DNA of 49,551 bases, taken from positions 1-49,551 of IMG/VR virus record IMGVR_UViG_3300025764_000005, one strand, 5' to 3'. This DNA is from a virus. Shown piece by piece: positions 13,638 to 21,398 of the stretch. Each line of letters begins with the position of its first letter. Within the stretch, counting starts at the first letter, position 1. The notes under the pieces are model-generated. The model had not been told where the DNA came from, made no database searches, and saw only the letters and a program-made list of their open reading frames with translations. The position numbers were made by a program, and so were the translations under genes.

Positions 13638-13947
13638 GTGAACCTCCCTTCTCTGTTTCATTGTTCCGTTCATCCCACCAAGCGGGGTTAGAGACCAGCA
13701 CCCCGTACAGAGCAACCTCCAGCGCCATGATCGTGTCGTGCTTGAGTTCCAGATACATAGATGCGTTGATGGCCTCAATAACCTCATGCAGAAGTACGGA
13801 CGCCTGAGTTTCCGGGTGCTGGTCACCGTCGATAGTGATGTCTTGGCGACAGTTGCAGCAGGCCCCCGTGGCATCGTCGCCCATGGGCTGGACGGTAACG
13901 CTATAGGTGCGGTCACATATCTTGAGGGTGGGAGGGATTGTGCTCAT
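13630..13947 (-). CDS. HExxE-motif phage protein (zincin-like), 105 aa
   Basis: ATG in the previous stop (ATGA), same start context (GGTGGAGCGATGAGCA) as the gene at 12213. ICDRTYSVTVQ is an N-terminal strand, CCNCRQDITID follows, and LLHEVIEAINASM is then followed by LKHDTIMALEVALYGVL. Many Gram-positive phages encode a protein with this build and LHE(I/V)(I/V)(H/E)AI, thought to be a small metalloprotease-like fold. Here the third ligand position is Glu, not His, so activity is uncertain. Confidence 0.6.
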   Translation of the reverse strand: MSTIPPTLKICDRTYSVTVQPMGDDATGACCNCRQDITIDGDQHPETQASVLLHEVIEAINASMYLELKHDTIMALEVALYGVLVSNPAWWDERNNETEKGGSHE

Positions 13948-14180
13948 CGCTCCACCCTCATCTCGTCGATGTGGGGGAACCACCAATACATAACTTCCAG
14001 GTTCGTCTCCACGTCATCGCGAAGCTCAGACCACAGCGACCACACCCGGACCCCGCCATCCTTGCGACGCAGCTTCACCACGTCGTCGTCACTGCCGAGC
14101 ACCTCGTTGCCGTCACGGAATATTTGTACGTTCCGCGTTCCAAACAGGCGGCGGCGAATGCGGGCTTCAAGGATCGTCAT
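13944..14180 (-). CDS. Hypothetical protein, 78 aa
   Basis: ATGA-coupled both ways. Beta-rich with many charged and aromatic residues (VQIFRDGNEVLGSDDD, VRVWSLWSELRDDVET). No family recognised. Confidence 0.65.
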   Translation of the reverse strand: MTILEARIRRRLFGTRNVQIFRDGNEVLGSDDDVVKLRRKDGGVRVWSLWSELRDDVETNLEVMYWWFPHIDEMRVER

Positions 14181-14329
14181 TGGGCGCTTCCCTCCTCCAC
14201 CAGTAAGACGAAGTCATACGTGCAGCCGCCCCACGCCAGCGTGGGCAGCCCACTAGCCCCACAAGTGCCCTGCGGGCCATCCTTCTGCTTGTAATGAGTG
14301 CAATTACAACACCGGCAAACATCTGCCAT
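14177..14329 (-). CDS. Cys-rich Zn-module protein, 50 aa
   Basis: ATG behind GGAAGGAC; the stop overlaps the next ATG. Translates MADVCRCCNCTHYKQKDGPQ then GTCGASG...GGCTYDF, a stand-alone CxxC...C...C module of the kind attached to coiled coils elsewhere in the window. Probably binds one zinc. Confidence 0.65.
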   Translation of the reverse strand: MADVCRCCNCTHYKQKDGPQGTCGASGLPTLAWGGCTYDFVLLVEEGSAQ

Positions 14330-14351
14330 CTACAGCCGTCCTTCCGCGCCC

Positions 14352-15122
14352 TTAAGCATTTACGAGTGTGGGATGTGTGCTCTCGGATTTGCGCGAGCGA
14401 CTCCACGCATCGCACTCGTTGCACTGCCATCTCTGGTAGGTGCAGGTTGCCGTGTGGGAGAAGCCCCTGCGCTGTAGGGATGTAGAGCTGCACCGTGGGC
14501 AGACATCCTCCACCGAGGATAGGCTCCCGAGGTTGGGATGAGAGACAATGAAGGGACGCAGCTCATCGTAGAGGTTGGACAACAGCACCACGTCTTGGTT
14601 GCAATACTTCTTCATCTTTTTCCACGCACCCATGTCGCCGTCTACGCAGTCGCGCCAGAGCTTGCCGTGTGTATCCTTTGGCTTGCTGCCAAGTGCGAGC
14701 TTCTCGCAGAGGTCGTTCAGGGAGTTGGACGCCATCCTGAAGTAGCGACGAGCAGCCAGGAGAGTGTCCACGCTCTTGTATGGAGAGGGCGGGCCAAGGT
14801 GATGGAAAAGGAACCTTGCAGTGGCTATGCGGTTGTCAAACTTGTTAGCGTTGTGTGCCACCACGATGTCCGCCTTGTTCATAAGCTCCCATAGCTTCTT
14901 GACTACCATGTAATCACTGTGGGGATCGTCCTCGTACTGGTCCCAGGAGTCGGGCTGGGCCACGTTGTGGACCTTCTTCTCGCCGTACCACTTATACGAG
15001 AAGCACATGATGTAGCTGTCTCTCTCCACGGATATAATGTTGGTATCCCAGATTTTATATGTCCATCCTAAAATCGGGGTCACTTCGAGGTCGTACATTA
15101 GGATTCGGGGCGTGCCCGTCAT
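14352..15122 (-). CDS. DEDDy 3'-5' exonuclease (RNase H fold) with C-terminal zinc ribbon, 256 aa
   Basis: ATG at 15122 is fixed by an ATGA overlap and AAAGGGAA upstream; an in-frame ATG 16 codons earlier lies inside the neighbour. Exo I YDLEVTP (D11, E13), Exo II VAHNANKFDNR (D96) and Exo III YCNQD (Y173, D177) make a full DEDDy site. The C-terminus has CPRC (208-211) and CNEC (234-237), a zinc ribbon likely for DNA contact. It resembles the exonuclease domain of DNA polymerases, but no polymerase domain is attached or found nearby. Probably proofreads or degrades DNA ends. Confidence 0.85.
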   Translation of the reverse strand: MTGTPRILMYDLEVTPILGWTYKIWDTNIISVERDSYIMCFSYKWYGEKKVHNVAQPDSWDQYEDDPHSDYMVVKKLWELMNKADIVVAHNANKFDNRIATARFLFHHLGPPSPYKSVDTLLAARRYFRMASNSLNDLCEKLALGSKPKDTHGKLWRDCVDGDMGAWKKMKKYCNQDVVLLSNLYDELRPFIVSHPNLGSLSSVEDVCPRCSSTSLQRRGFSHTATCTYQRWQCNECDAWSRSRKSESTHPTLVNA

Positions 15123-15313
15123 GCGTTCCCTTTCCCGGGAAAGACTTTCTCCGGCCTCGGAACGCAGCACGCGGGGACCTGATGCTCGCTGAACATCATT
15201 TTTTCAAAAGGACACTGTTCACCGTAGGTCTCACGATACTTGCGCATAGCTAAGACGATAAAGACGCATCGGTGGTGGTCGGCGCAATATTGTTCACAGA
15301 CGTTCAAGCTCAC
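15119..15313 (-). CDS. Cys-rich small protein, 64 aa
   Basis: GTG at 15313 overlaps the amidase stop (GTGA) and the end overlaps the exonuclease ATG. Contains CEQYCADHHRC and later CPFEKM...CC, enough Cys/His for one or two metal sites. No family recognised. Confidence 0.6.
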   Translation of the reverse strand: MSLNVCEQYCADHHRCVFIVLAMRKYRETYGEQCPFEKMMFSEHQVPACCVPRPEKVFPGKGNA

Positions 15314-15969
15314 GAGGTGATCGTGTTGAAATGATAGTACTTGCCTGGGCAAGCTGTGCTGTTGCCCGACATGTTGCGGTGCTGCCAGTCGGGCCGCCCG
15401 TACTTCTTGTGCAGGTAGTTGTGGACTGCCTGCGCGGCCTTGAGCTGCACGGTCGGCATGTCGTCGTGGGCCTCGTAGTTGCCCTCCAGGCAGACGCCGA
15501 TGCAGTCGTTGTGGCCGAGGCAGTGAGCACCCATGGTGTTCTCGGGGCGGCCGGCGTCGACCTCGCCGTTGCGGCGAATGTAAAGGTGATAAGCGATGCC
15601 GCGATCACCGATGTTAAGGTGAACCTGGTGGATTTGCTGGGCGGAGCCCAAGCCTGCGGCGTGATGCCAGACGATGCCAGGAGGACTGCCACGCCGCGCG
15701 ACCGGCGCACCGTTCCACTTGTAGTGCGGATAGATGATGTGAAGTTTCGGCACGAGGTTCGGGAACAGTGCCGCGACGAGCTGGTCTGTCTTGCGCGCCG
15801 ACTGCGTGATCTTCTTGCCGTGCTCTCGCATGTGGCCCGAGACGCGCCATGCGAGGGTCGCCTTGCCTATCCCCCACAGGGAGTTCTTGGTGCTGGGATT
15901 GCCAGTGTCGAGCTTGTGGACCAGGGCATACGACAGCATCTTCTGCGTGGTCGAGATATTCGATGGCAT
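15310..15969 (-). CDS. N-acetylmuramoyl-L-alanine amidase (endolysin), 219 aa
   Basis: Cleaves the bond between muramic acid and the stem peptide. Amidase_2/PGRP core: IVWHHAAG (H102-H103), YHLYIRRNGEVDAGRP (127-142), GAHCLGHND, then H197 and NSTACPGKYY (C207), giving the zinc ligands His, His, Cys. The N-terminal about 90 residues (helical, basic) are an extra domain of unknown role rather than a known wall binder. No signal peptide, so release needs a holin. Strong SD CCGGAGG and its own promoter (16012-16045). Confidence 0.88.
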   Translation of the reverse strand: MPSNISTTQKMLSYALVHKLDTGNPSTKNSLWGIGKATLAWRVSGHMREHGKKITQSARKTDQLVAALFPNLVPKLHIIYPHYKWNGAPVARRGSPPGIVWHHAAGLGSAQQIHQVHLNIGDRGIAYHLYIRRNGEVDAGRPENTMGAHCLGHNDCIGVCLEGNYEAHDDMPTVQLKAAQAVHNYLHKKYGRPDWQHRNMSGNSTACPGKYYHFNTITS

Positions 15970-16011
15970 ACATTACCTCCGGCTAGATTTTCATAGTCGT
16001 TCCGTAGACTT

Positions 16012-16045
16012 AGTATACCACGTCTCAGCAAAAAGCCTACCCTCC
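16012..16045 (-). promoter_or_regulatory. Promoter of the GGAGGGTAG-N19 family, amidase operon
   Basis: Minus strand: GGAGGGTAG (16045-16037), 19 bases ending ACGTGG, then TATACT (16017-16012), an extended -10. The box is part of the 3' arm of the late terminator. Start of transcription is expected near 16005, about 35 bases before the amidase ATG. Confidence 0.7.
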
Positions 16046-16061
16046 GCGCCGGAGGGAAGGC
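16030..16061 (-). terminator. Rho-independent terminator of the late operon
   Basis: On the minus strand GCC-TT-CCCTCCG, a three-base loop and CGGAGGG-TA-GGC, followed by TTTTT. It ends the leftward late transcript just after the 23-aa membrane peptide. Its stem embeds the GGAGGGTAG promoter box. Confidence 0.8.
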
Positions 16062-16086
16062 CCCCTGTTCTGCTCTTGCTCTTATG

Positions 16087-16158
16087 CTAAAGTTGTCTTA
16101 ACAGAACGACTGCGATGACGACGACGACAAGCACTATCAAGATGGTCTCAAGGTTCAT
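16087..16158 (-). CDS. Tiny single-TM peptide at the end of the late operon, 23 aa
   Basis: ATG behind a strong GTAGGAGG. Translates MNLETILIVLVVVVIAVVLL plus RQL: one hydrophobic helix with a basic end. It follows the peptidase gene and precedes the terminator, so a lysis accessory role (holin, antiholin or spanin-like) is plausible but unproven. Confidence 0.55.
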   Translation of the reverse strand: MNLETILIVLVVVVIAVVLLRQL

Positions 16159-16167
16159 GTGCACCTC

Positions 16168-16926
16168 CTACAGACTGGAGATAAGCTTTTCCAGGGCCGT
16201 CACGGCTGCCTTGAACGCAGCGAGAATGGCCTGCAGCGCGGCCTTCAGCCCGGTCGGGGTCGGCGTAGGCGCCGGAGTGGGCGGGATAGGAGCGGCCTGC
16301 ACGACGGCCCACGCCTCGAAGTCGCCGTTCCGCAGCTTGGCGAACTGGGCGGCGGTCATGTAGAAGTGACCGTGGTCGGCCCACTCGCCCCACGAGTTGA
16401 CGAAGTCCTGCCCGCCCACGTCGCCGTTGCCGTAGAAACAGTGGCCGCCGAGAATGGTGCCCGCGACCGTGACGAAGCCGGTAGAGCTGGGCGAGTCCAT
16501 GCCGGAGAACCAGTCGGCGCCGATGACGATAGGGCCGTGCTTCTCCTGCCAGTCCTTGATCTGCGCAGAGGACGTGAGCAGCGAGTAGGCCGTGATGTAG
16601 CCGGCATTCTTCGCCGCCTTCAGGCCCTCGCGAACTTCGGCGCCGCCGTCGGGCAGGTCTCCGTGTCCGGCGATCTTCTCGAAGAACGGCAGGATGTCGG
16701 CGCTAGTGAAGCCGGGATCGGTGTGGGTCTCGTCGTCGCAGTCAAGCGCGCCCAGCGTGCCTGCTGCCACGCATGTGCCGTTGTCCCCCTGGTCGAGGAT
16801 GCGCGGCACGGACCACTTGAGGGGTACGGCCACGCCTTCGGCGATGAGTTGTGCCAAGCGGAAGACGGGCCAGTCGCGCTCATCTTTGACGAACGGTTTG
16901 CGGCCGAGGCCGTGGGCGGCGGTCAT
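16168..16926 (-). CDS. Papain-like (C1) cysteine peptidase with PT linker and amphipathic tail, 252 aa
   Basis: DQGDNGTCVAAG holds the oxyanion Gln (48) and catalytic Cys (54), GGHCFYGNG the His (164) and FVNSWGEW the Asn (179), numbered from the GTG at 16932. That is the full C1A set. After the catalytic domain comes PIPPTPAPTPTPTG and a C-terminal amphipathic Ala/Leu/Lys helix of 26 residues. No signal peptide. It sits between membrane-protein genes at the end of the late block, so it may work in lysis, in virion maturation or against a host protein. A papain-fold enzyme as lysin would be unusual. ATG at 16926 or GTG at 16932 may be used. Confidence 0.85.
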   Translation of the reverse strand: MTAAHGLGRKPFVKDERDWPVFRLAQLIAEGVAVPLKWSVPRILDQGDNGTCVAAGTLGALDCDDETHTDPGFTSADILPFFEKIAGHGDLPDGGAEVREGLKAAKNAGYITAYSLLTSSAQIKDWQEKHGPIVIGADWFSGMDSPSSTGFVTVAGTILGGHCFYGNGDVGGQDFVNSWGEWADHGHFYMTAAQFAKLRNGDFEAWAVVQAAPIPPTPAPTPTPTGLKAALQAILAAFKAAVTALEKLISSL

Positions 16927-16933
16927 GGGCACC

Positions 16934-17200
16934 TCACCTCCCCTTAATTAGAAAGCGACTGAGCAGCCGATAGAGATAGACGGTGTGCGCGAGGACCAGG
17001 CCGAAGAACGGCAGGATAGCGCCATAGTCGAGGATGCAGGGTGCGAATGGCAACACTATGCGGTAAACCGTGAGGTACGCCATGGCCAGCGCCATGAGCA
17101 GGAACGCGGGGGAACGCACAATCCGGTAGAGCCGCATCTGATACCAGCACGACACGAGGGCGATAGCAGCGATGATGATGTTCAGGGTCAGTGGTTCCAC
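16934..17200 (-). CDS. Membrane protein with three TM segments (holin candidate), 88 aa
   Basis: GTG start seven bases behind GGAGG. Hydrophobic stretches at about residues 6-20, 32-48 and 60-78 with a basic C-terminus (RLLSRFLIKGR) match a class I holin layout. Placed directly before the C1 peptidase, a typical holin-lysin order. Confidence 0.6.
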   Translation of the reverse strand: MEPLTLNIIIAAIALVSCWYQMRLYRIVRSPAFLLMALAMAYLTVYRIVLPFAPCILDYGAILPFFGLVLAHTVYLYRLLSRFLIKGR

Positions 17201-17680
17201 TTAGATTCCTCCATTTGTGAATGGCTTCCGCTCAAGAGCTTCGATCTGCCCTACTACCCGACCGAGCAGAAGCGCGCCAACGATCTGCAAGTTCTTATTG
17301 TCTCCGGCATCTGCCTCGGCCAGCATCTGCTCCAGCTCGTCGCGCAGCTCGCGCAGGTCAGACTCGGGGATGCTTCCCTTCGCGCCGAGCCACTCGTCCA
17401 TGAGCCGGTCTCTGTTTTTATGTACGGGTGAATGAATGATTCCTCCTAGGTGCGGGCCCAAGACGCGCCAGAACACGTCGTCGGCGGCGTTCAGTTTCAC
17501 CAGATCGGCCTGCATCTTCGGCAGACAGTCGACGGCCTTGGCTAGACCGACGCACGCGGACTGGACGGTCACAATGTCCTCCCTAACTTTGATCACGAAT
17601 TTGAAATAGGTGAAGACCAGCCCCAGTACTGCCACGGCGACGGAGACAAAAGGGAGGAGGGTCTCGTAGGTCTCGGTCAT
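17201..17680 (-). CDS. Membrane-anchored helical protein, 159 aa
   Basis: ATGA-coupled to the adhesin gene. One N-terminal TM (residues 8-30, LLPFVSVAVAVLGLVFTYF), then a soluble helical part with FWRVLGPHLGGIIHSPVHKNRD and a C-terminal Glu/Leu-rich region. Similar IHSP(T/V)H-containing proteins appear near phage tail and lysis genes, but I cannot name a function. Confidence 0.6.
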   Translation of the reverse strand: MTETYETLLPFVSVAVAVLGLVFTYFKFVIKVREDIVTVQSACVGLAKAVDCLPKMQADLVKLNAADDVFWRVLGPHLGGIIHSPVHKNRDRLMDEWLGAKGSIPESDLRELRDELEQMLAEADAGDNKNLQIVGALLLGRVVGQIEALERKPFTNGGI

Positions 17681-19635
17681 CCCTGCTCACGAACAACGAT
17701 CTTACAAATTCCGCTCGGACCCTCCGAAGGGGAGATGGGCGCAGGCGTGAACTCCACCGACTCGATTGCTCCTTGGTAAACTCCGGCGAACCTATCCTCA
17801 AATGAGGCCCGCTCGTTGGCGGTGGCGTAGAGGAACTTCAGAGCTGCCAGTGGGTTCTCGTTCCACCTACCGGCTTCCGCTCCGCTCCTGCAATCGAGGG
17901 AGTAGGTGTGCTTCTTATTCTTGACGAAGTTCCAGACGACGTTGACGCCCTTGACCACGGGAGAGATGCTCTTTGTGTAGTCCGGGGTCATCCCGAGGGT
18001 GGTCTCAATGGAGTAGCCCTGCTGGTCAATCGAGTACCTAGTTTCCTGCGGACTGTAGGCAACTCCATTGGCCGTACCGTACACACCATCTATCAGCCAG
18101 CTCATGGGCCTGACAGTGGCCCCGTCTGGAAGCACATCGTGCGACACGGAGGCGTACCTGAAATCCTTCTTCATGCTGCCAGTGTGAAATGTGGTCGGTG
18201 ACTGCGTGAGCCAGCCGACATCGTTGTATCCACCCGAGGTAAGTGCCCAGCCGACACTGTGATTGTAGAGAACCAGGCCCGCTGTCCCGGCGGTCGTCAC
18301 GTTGACGGGGATGGAGAAGGTCGTATCGCTTACCCTTGTTGCCACATGGGAGCCGTCGATGGATGGAGTAGAGTTGCTTCCCGCAATTGACACGACCTGG
18401 GCCGTGGCGGCGAGTATGCCGTGGGCTTCGGTTGTGTCGACGATGGTGGGCGAGGCCAGAGTGTTTCCCGCAATGGTGAGTATCTTGGCGTCCTCGCCCT
18501 TGGAGTAGGGGGCAAACAGCCTGCCGGCCCTATATGCGAGGGATGGACGGAAGATACTTGTGCGCAGTGATGGGGAAGTCGCGATAGCATCGGCAGTCTT
18601 ATAGCGTATGACAACGACGCCCTTGCCACCATCGCCACCCCAACAGTTCCCAAGGCTTGTCGAACCTGCCCCGCCACCTCCACCGCCAGTGTTGATGACT
18701 CCGGGGTTACCATTACCCCACCCCAGTCCTTTGCCCAGTCCCCCACCGTGCGTTGCTCCACCGGGGGCACCGTAACTCAACATACCGCCGCCACCGCCGC
18801 CCGCGTAACCTGCCGACTGACCAGAGAGGCTGCTGACTAGACCTGCCCCCCCATCACCGGCTTTCTGCGGTGCTGCGGTGAAGGTTACATCGGCTCCAAA
18901 TCCATACCCGTTTGCGTTACCAGCGTAAGCCCTGACATAGTAAAGAGTGCCCGGAGCCAGTGGCGTCAGGGGAACGGTATATGCTCCCGTCTCGCCGCCT
19001 ACGGCAAAAGCCGAATCCGTCCCGCCCGGCCATCTACCTACTTGCACTCCCCGCTCGCCGATGCCCGCGCCCATGTCAGAGACTACGGTACCATTGCCGG
19101 TTGCCGAGGTTGAGTGGATGCCACTGACGGCTTGGGTTGTTACCGTAGGGACACCGCTCGCAGGAGGAGGAGGTGCAACGTAGGGCTCATACGTTACGCT
19201 AACCGTTATCTGGTCGATATAGACGCTGACCGCCGCTCCGGTAGTTCTTCCGACAAACACCTGCATCCAAATAGATTGTGGATTATTCGCTTCTGTGGGG
19301 GTGGGCAGCCCAGAGGAAATGTCAGCAGTGGCCCACCTTCCCGATACGGCCCCCGTATCGTAGGCGTATTGTCCGAAGCTCGGAAAACCAAATCTTATAT
19401 AACTTCCAGCGTTACTCCCCCACCAATAGGCAGCCACGTGCATCCCGGTAATTGTGGCATCGAGGGGAATGGCGAAGCCAAACTGCCCCGCAGCCCCATA
19501 CTTCTCCGAATCGTTTGCCCCAAGGTCGCATGTGGCGAGATAAGAGTCCATATACTGAAGGAAGCTGGGGCTGAAGTTGGTCCACCGTTCCGACCAGCTT
19601 GTCGCCGTGGCGGTTTTAGTTACCGTTACCGACAT
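17677..19635 (-). CDS. Glycine-rich tail adhesin with fibronectin-like module, 652 aa
   Basis: ATG in the previous stop (TGATG). Residues 1-150 look like a beta-sandwich (lectin-like). A fibronectin-III-like module follows (about 160-250, APGTLYYVRAYAGNANGYGFG). A poly-glycine region (about 255-345) ends GGKGVVVIRYK, the standard end of glycine-rich adhesin domains whose polyglycine sandwiches bind host receptors. The C-terminal 300 residues are beta-rich. Probably host recognition at the tail tip or in a fibre. Confidence 0.7.
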   Translation of the reverse strand: MSVTVTKTATATSWSERWTNFSPSFLQYMDSYLATCDLGANDSEKYGAAGQFGFAIPLDATITGMHVAAYWWGSNAGSYIRFGFPSFGQYAYDTGAVSGRWATADISSGLPTPTEANNPQSIWMQVFVGRTTGAAVSVYIDQITVSVTYEPYVAPPPPASGVPTVTTQAVSGIHSTSATGNGTVVSDMGAGIGERGVQVGRWPGGTDSAFAVGGETGAYTVPLTPLAPGTLYYVRAYAGNANGYGFGADVTFTAAPQKAGDGGAGLVSSLSGQSAGYAGGGGGGMLSYGAPGGATHGGGLGKGLGWGNGNPGVINTGGGGGGAGSTSLGNCWGGDGGKGVVVIRYKTADAIATSPSLRTSIFRPSLAYRAGRLFAPYSKGEDAKILTIAGNTLASPTIVDTTEAHGILAATAQVVSIAGSNSTPSIDGSHVATRVSDTTFSIPVNVTTAGTAGLVLYNHSVGWALTSGGYNDVGWLTQSPTTFHTGSMKKDFRYASVSHDVLPDGATVRPMSWLIDGVYGTANGVAYSPQETRYSIDQQGYSIETTLGMTPDYTKSISPVVKGVNVVWNFVKNKKHTYSLDCRSGAEAGRWNENPLAALKFLYATANERASFEDRFAGVYQGAIESVEFTPAPISPSEGPSGICKIVVREQG

Positions 19636-21398
19636 CAGCTTGCCTGCCCCGCTTGTCCGGCGGCACCCTTGCCGCCGCCGCCGCCCGCAGGATACGGGGC
19701 GACCGTGCTACCAGAATTACCGCCCGCGTAGCCCTGACCAGACGTGGGGGCACCGCCGACCTCGGCAGCCAGGTCATCCGCACCGCCGCCGCCACCAGAA
19801 CCACCGACCTGACCAGCCGCCCTATACATACCTCCGCCACCGCCGCCTTTGGCGGTGCGCGAACCGAAGATACTGTCTGCTCCGAGCCCACCACTTACCC
19901 CAGCCCCCCCGTTGGCCATCCCCCCCGTGCCACCGACGCCAACAGTTACGTCCATGCTCCCGCTAAGTTCCTGTGCTCCCAAGAGGACGCCACCGCCACC
20001 CCCGCCCCCCGAGGAACCGCCGCCACCACCCGCAACCACGAGAACCTCGGCAGTGATAGGAGAGAGCAGGTTTCCATATTTATCAACACGTGGAGGACAT
20101 ACCAGCGCTCCCGAGCCCGTAAAGGTGTGAATCGTGTACTCTCCAACGTGAGTGATGACGCCTCCAGTTGGAAGCACGTCGCTTGCTGTTTCAGTAGTGA
20201 TTCGCGCATCGGACCCCGCGCCGATGAAGTCAAAGACGTGGGAGTGTCCGCCATCGTCGATGTCCCAGCGCCAGCAAGCCCTCTCGGTGAGGAAATACTC
20301 ATCCTTGACGCCGATACATGCCGCCCTAATCCTGTTGTCGTTGCTAATGTCGGCGGGAACTTCCGTCTTCTCGGGCTCATCCCCGATCTCAAAGAGTAGT
20401 GCCGACATTCCACCCGCAAACCTGTAGACAGCGCCCTTGCCCACACCAGTGACTCGACTTTCAAAGTATCCGCCAACGTCAACGTTGCTAAGGTAGCCCA
20501 CGGCGCAGGTCGCAATGAAGCCCGCCGGGAACTCGGCGGCTTGTTCCGTAACCATGGTCGATGCTGTCGCGTCGTAGGTCAGCTTATAGATATACGACCG
20601 ACCATTCTGCGCTACCACCCAGTACACCGCGTTACCAGCCGACACCAGGGCAACCGACTCGTTTGTGCCGTTGAGGAAAGCGGGCACCTTCTGCGTGTAC
20701 ACTCCCGTAGTAGAGTCCACCAGTCCCGCCCCAAGGGCTGTCGCCGCAAAGAGGAAGCCCCCGTTGTAGGCCATGTGCTCGATGGGGGAGGTCGTCGCAG
20801 TGGTCCCGAACTTCGCAAAGGTTCCGACCGCCGCGCCCTTGTTGGACCAGATGCCCGTTGAGCCGCCGCCGGGGACACAGAAGTAGAGACTTGTGCCGTC
20901 CGTTGCAAACCCGCCTATCGTGGAGCTGATCGTGTCGCCGCCAATGGTCGCGCTACCCCACGTTACGCCGTCGTCGTTGGTGTACTTGAGCGTGCCAAGG
21001 GAACCTCCCAGCCAGATGTAGCCACAGGCCGAGAAGATAGGACCAGCAGAGTTCATCGCCTCGGTACTTACTACGGGGCGAAGTAGCTTGAGCTGTCCCT
21101 TGGTGGAAACGTCAACGTAGGAGCTTGCGAGGTAGCGGGAGTACACGGAAGACTCGGAGTCAAGCGTCTTCTGGCCTTCACCCTGCACCCAGTCAAGGTG
21201 CGTGATGGCCTTGTCGCCCTCGGTGTCCCTTACGTCGTACTGCCCACCCGGCTGCGTGGGCGTCGACATAGCGGCGTTGAGGGGAACGTTGGGAGAGGTC
21301 GCGGTATGAAGAACCGCAGGCTGGGTCTGGTCGAACACGTAGCCAACGGACTCATCGTCCTTGTCCGTGATCCGGAGGTCTGCGCCCAGAAGCGTCAC
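19635..21398 (-). CDS. Beta-propeller-like tail protein with glycine-rich C-terminus, 587 aa
   Basis: GTG at 21398 (GTGA overlap) is preferred over an ATG 20 codons upstream that would overlap the neighbour. Residues 60-420 have repeated strand patterns (GGFATDGTSLYFCVP, AMNSAGPIFSACGYIWLGG) suggesting a propeller. The last about 150 residues are a glycine-rich domain beginning AEVLVVAGGGGG but lacking the usual VVIIRY end, which appears in the next gene. Likely a tail hub or fibre-base protein carrying a receptor-binding domain. Confidence 0.65.
   Translation of the reverse strand: MTLLGADLRITDKDDESVGYVFDQTQPAVLHTATSPNVPLNAAMSTPTQPGGQYDVRDTEGDKAITHLDWVQGEGQKTLDSESSVYSRYLASSYVDVSTKGQLKLLRPVVSTEAMNSAGPIFSACGYIWLGGSLGTLKYTNDDGVTWGSATIGGDTISSTIGGFATDGTSLYFCVPGGGSTGIWSNKGAAVGTFAKFGTTATTSPIEHMAYNGGFLFAATALGAGLVDSTTGVYTQKVPAFLNGTNESVALVSAGNAVYWVVAQNGRSYIYKLTYDATASTMVTEQAAEFPAGFIATCAVGYLSNVDVGGYFESRVTGVGKGAVYRFAGGMSALLFEIGDEPEKTEVPADISNDNRIRAACIGVKDEYFLTERACWRWDIDDGGHSHVFDFIGAGSDARITTETASDVLPTGGVITHVGEYTIHTFTGSGALVCPPRVDKYGNLLSPITAEVLVVAGGGGGSSGGGGGGGVLLGAQELSGSMDVTVGVGGTGGMANGGAGVSGGLGADSIFGSRTAKGGGGGGMYRAAGQVGGSGGGGGADDLAAEVGGAPTSGQGYAGGNSGSTVAPYPAGGGGGKGAAGQAGQAS

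Noticed and set aside
14167-14493. 108-aa leftward frame over the exonuclease end
   Set aside because: It overlaps the conserved exonuclease C-terminal zinc ribbon and the 50-aa Cys-rich gene, which has an SD and ATGA coupling; treated as a shadow.
15331-15996. 221-aa rightward frame antisense to the amidase
   Set aside because: Long only because the amidase codons are GC-rich; the amidase has clear catalytic residues and SD.
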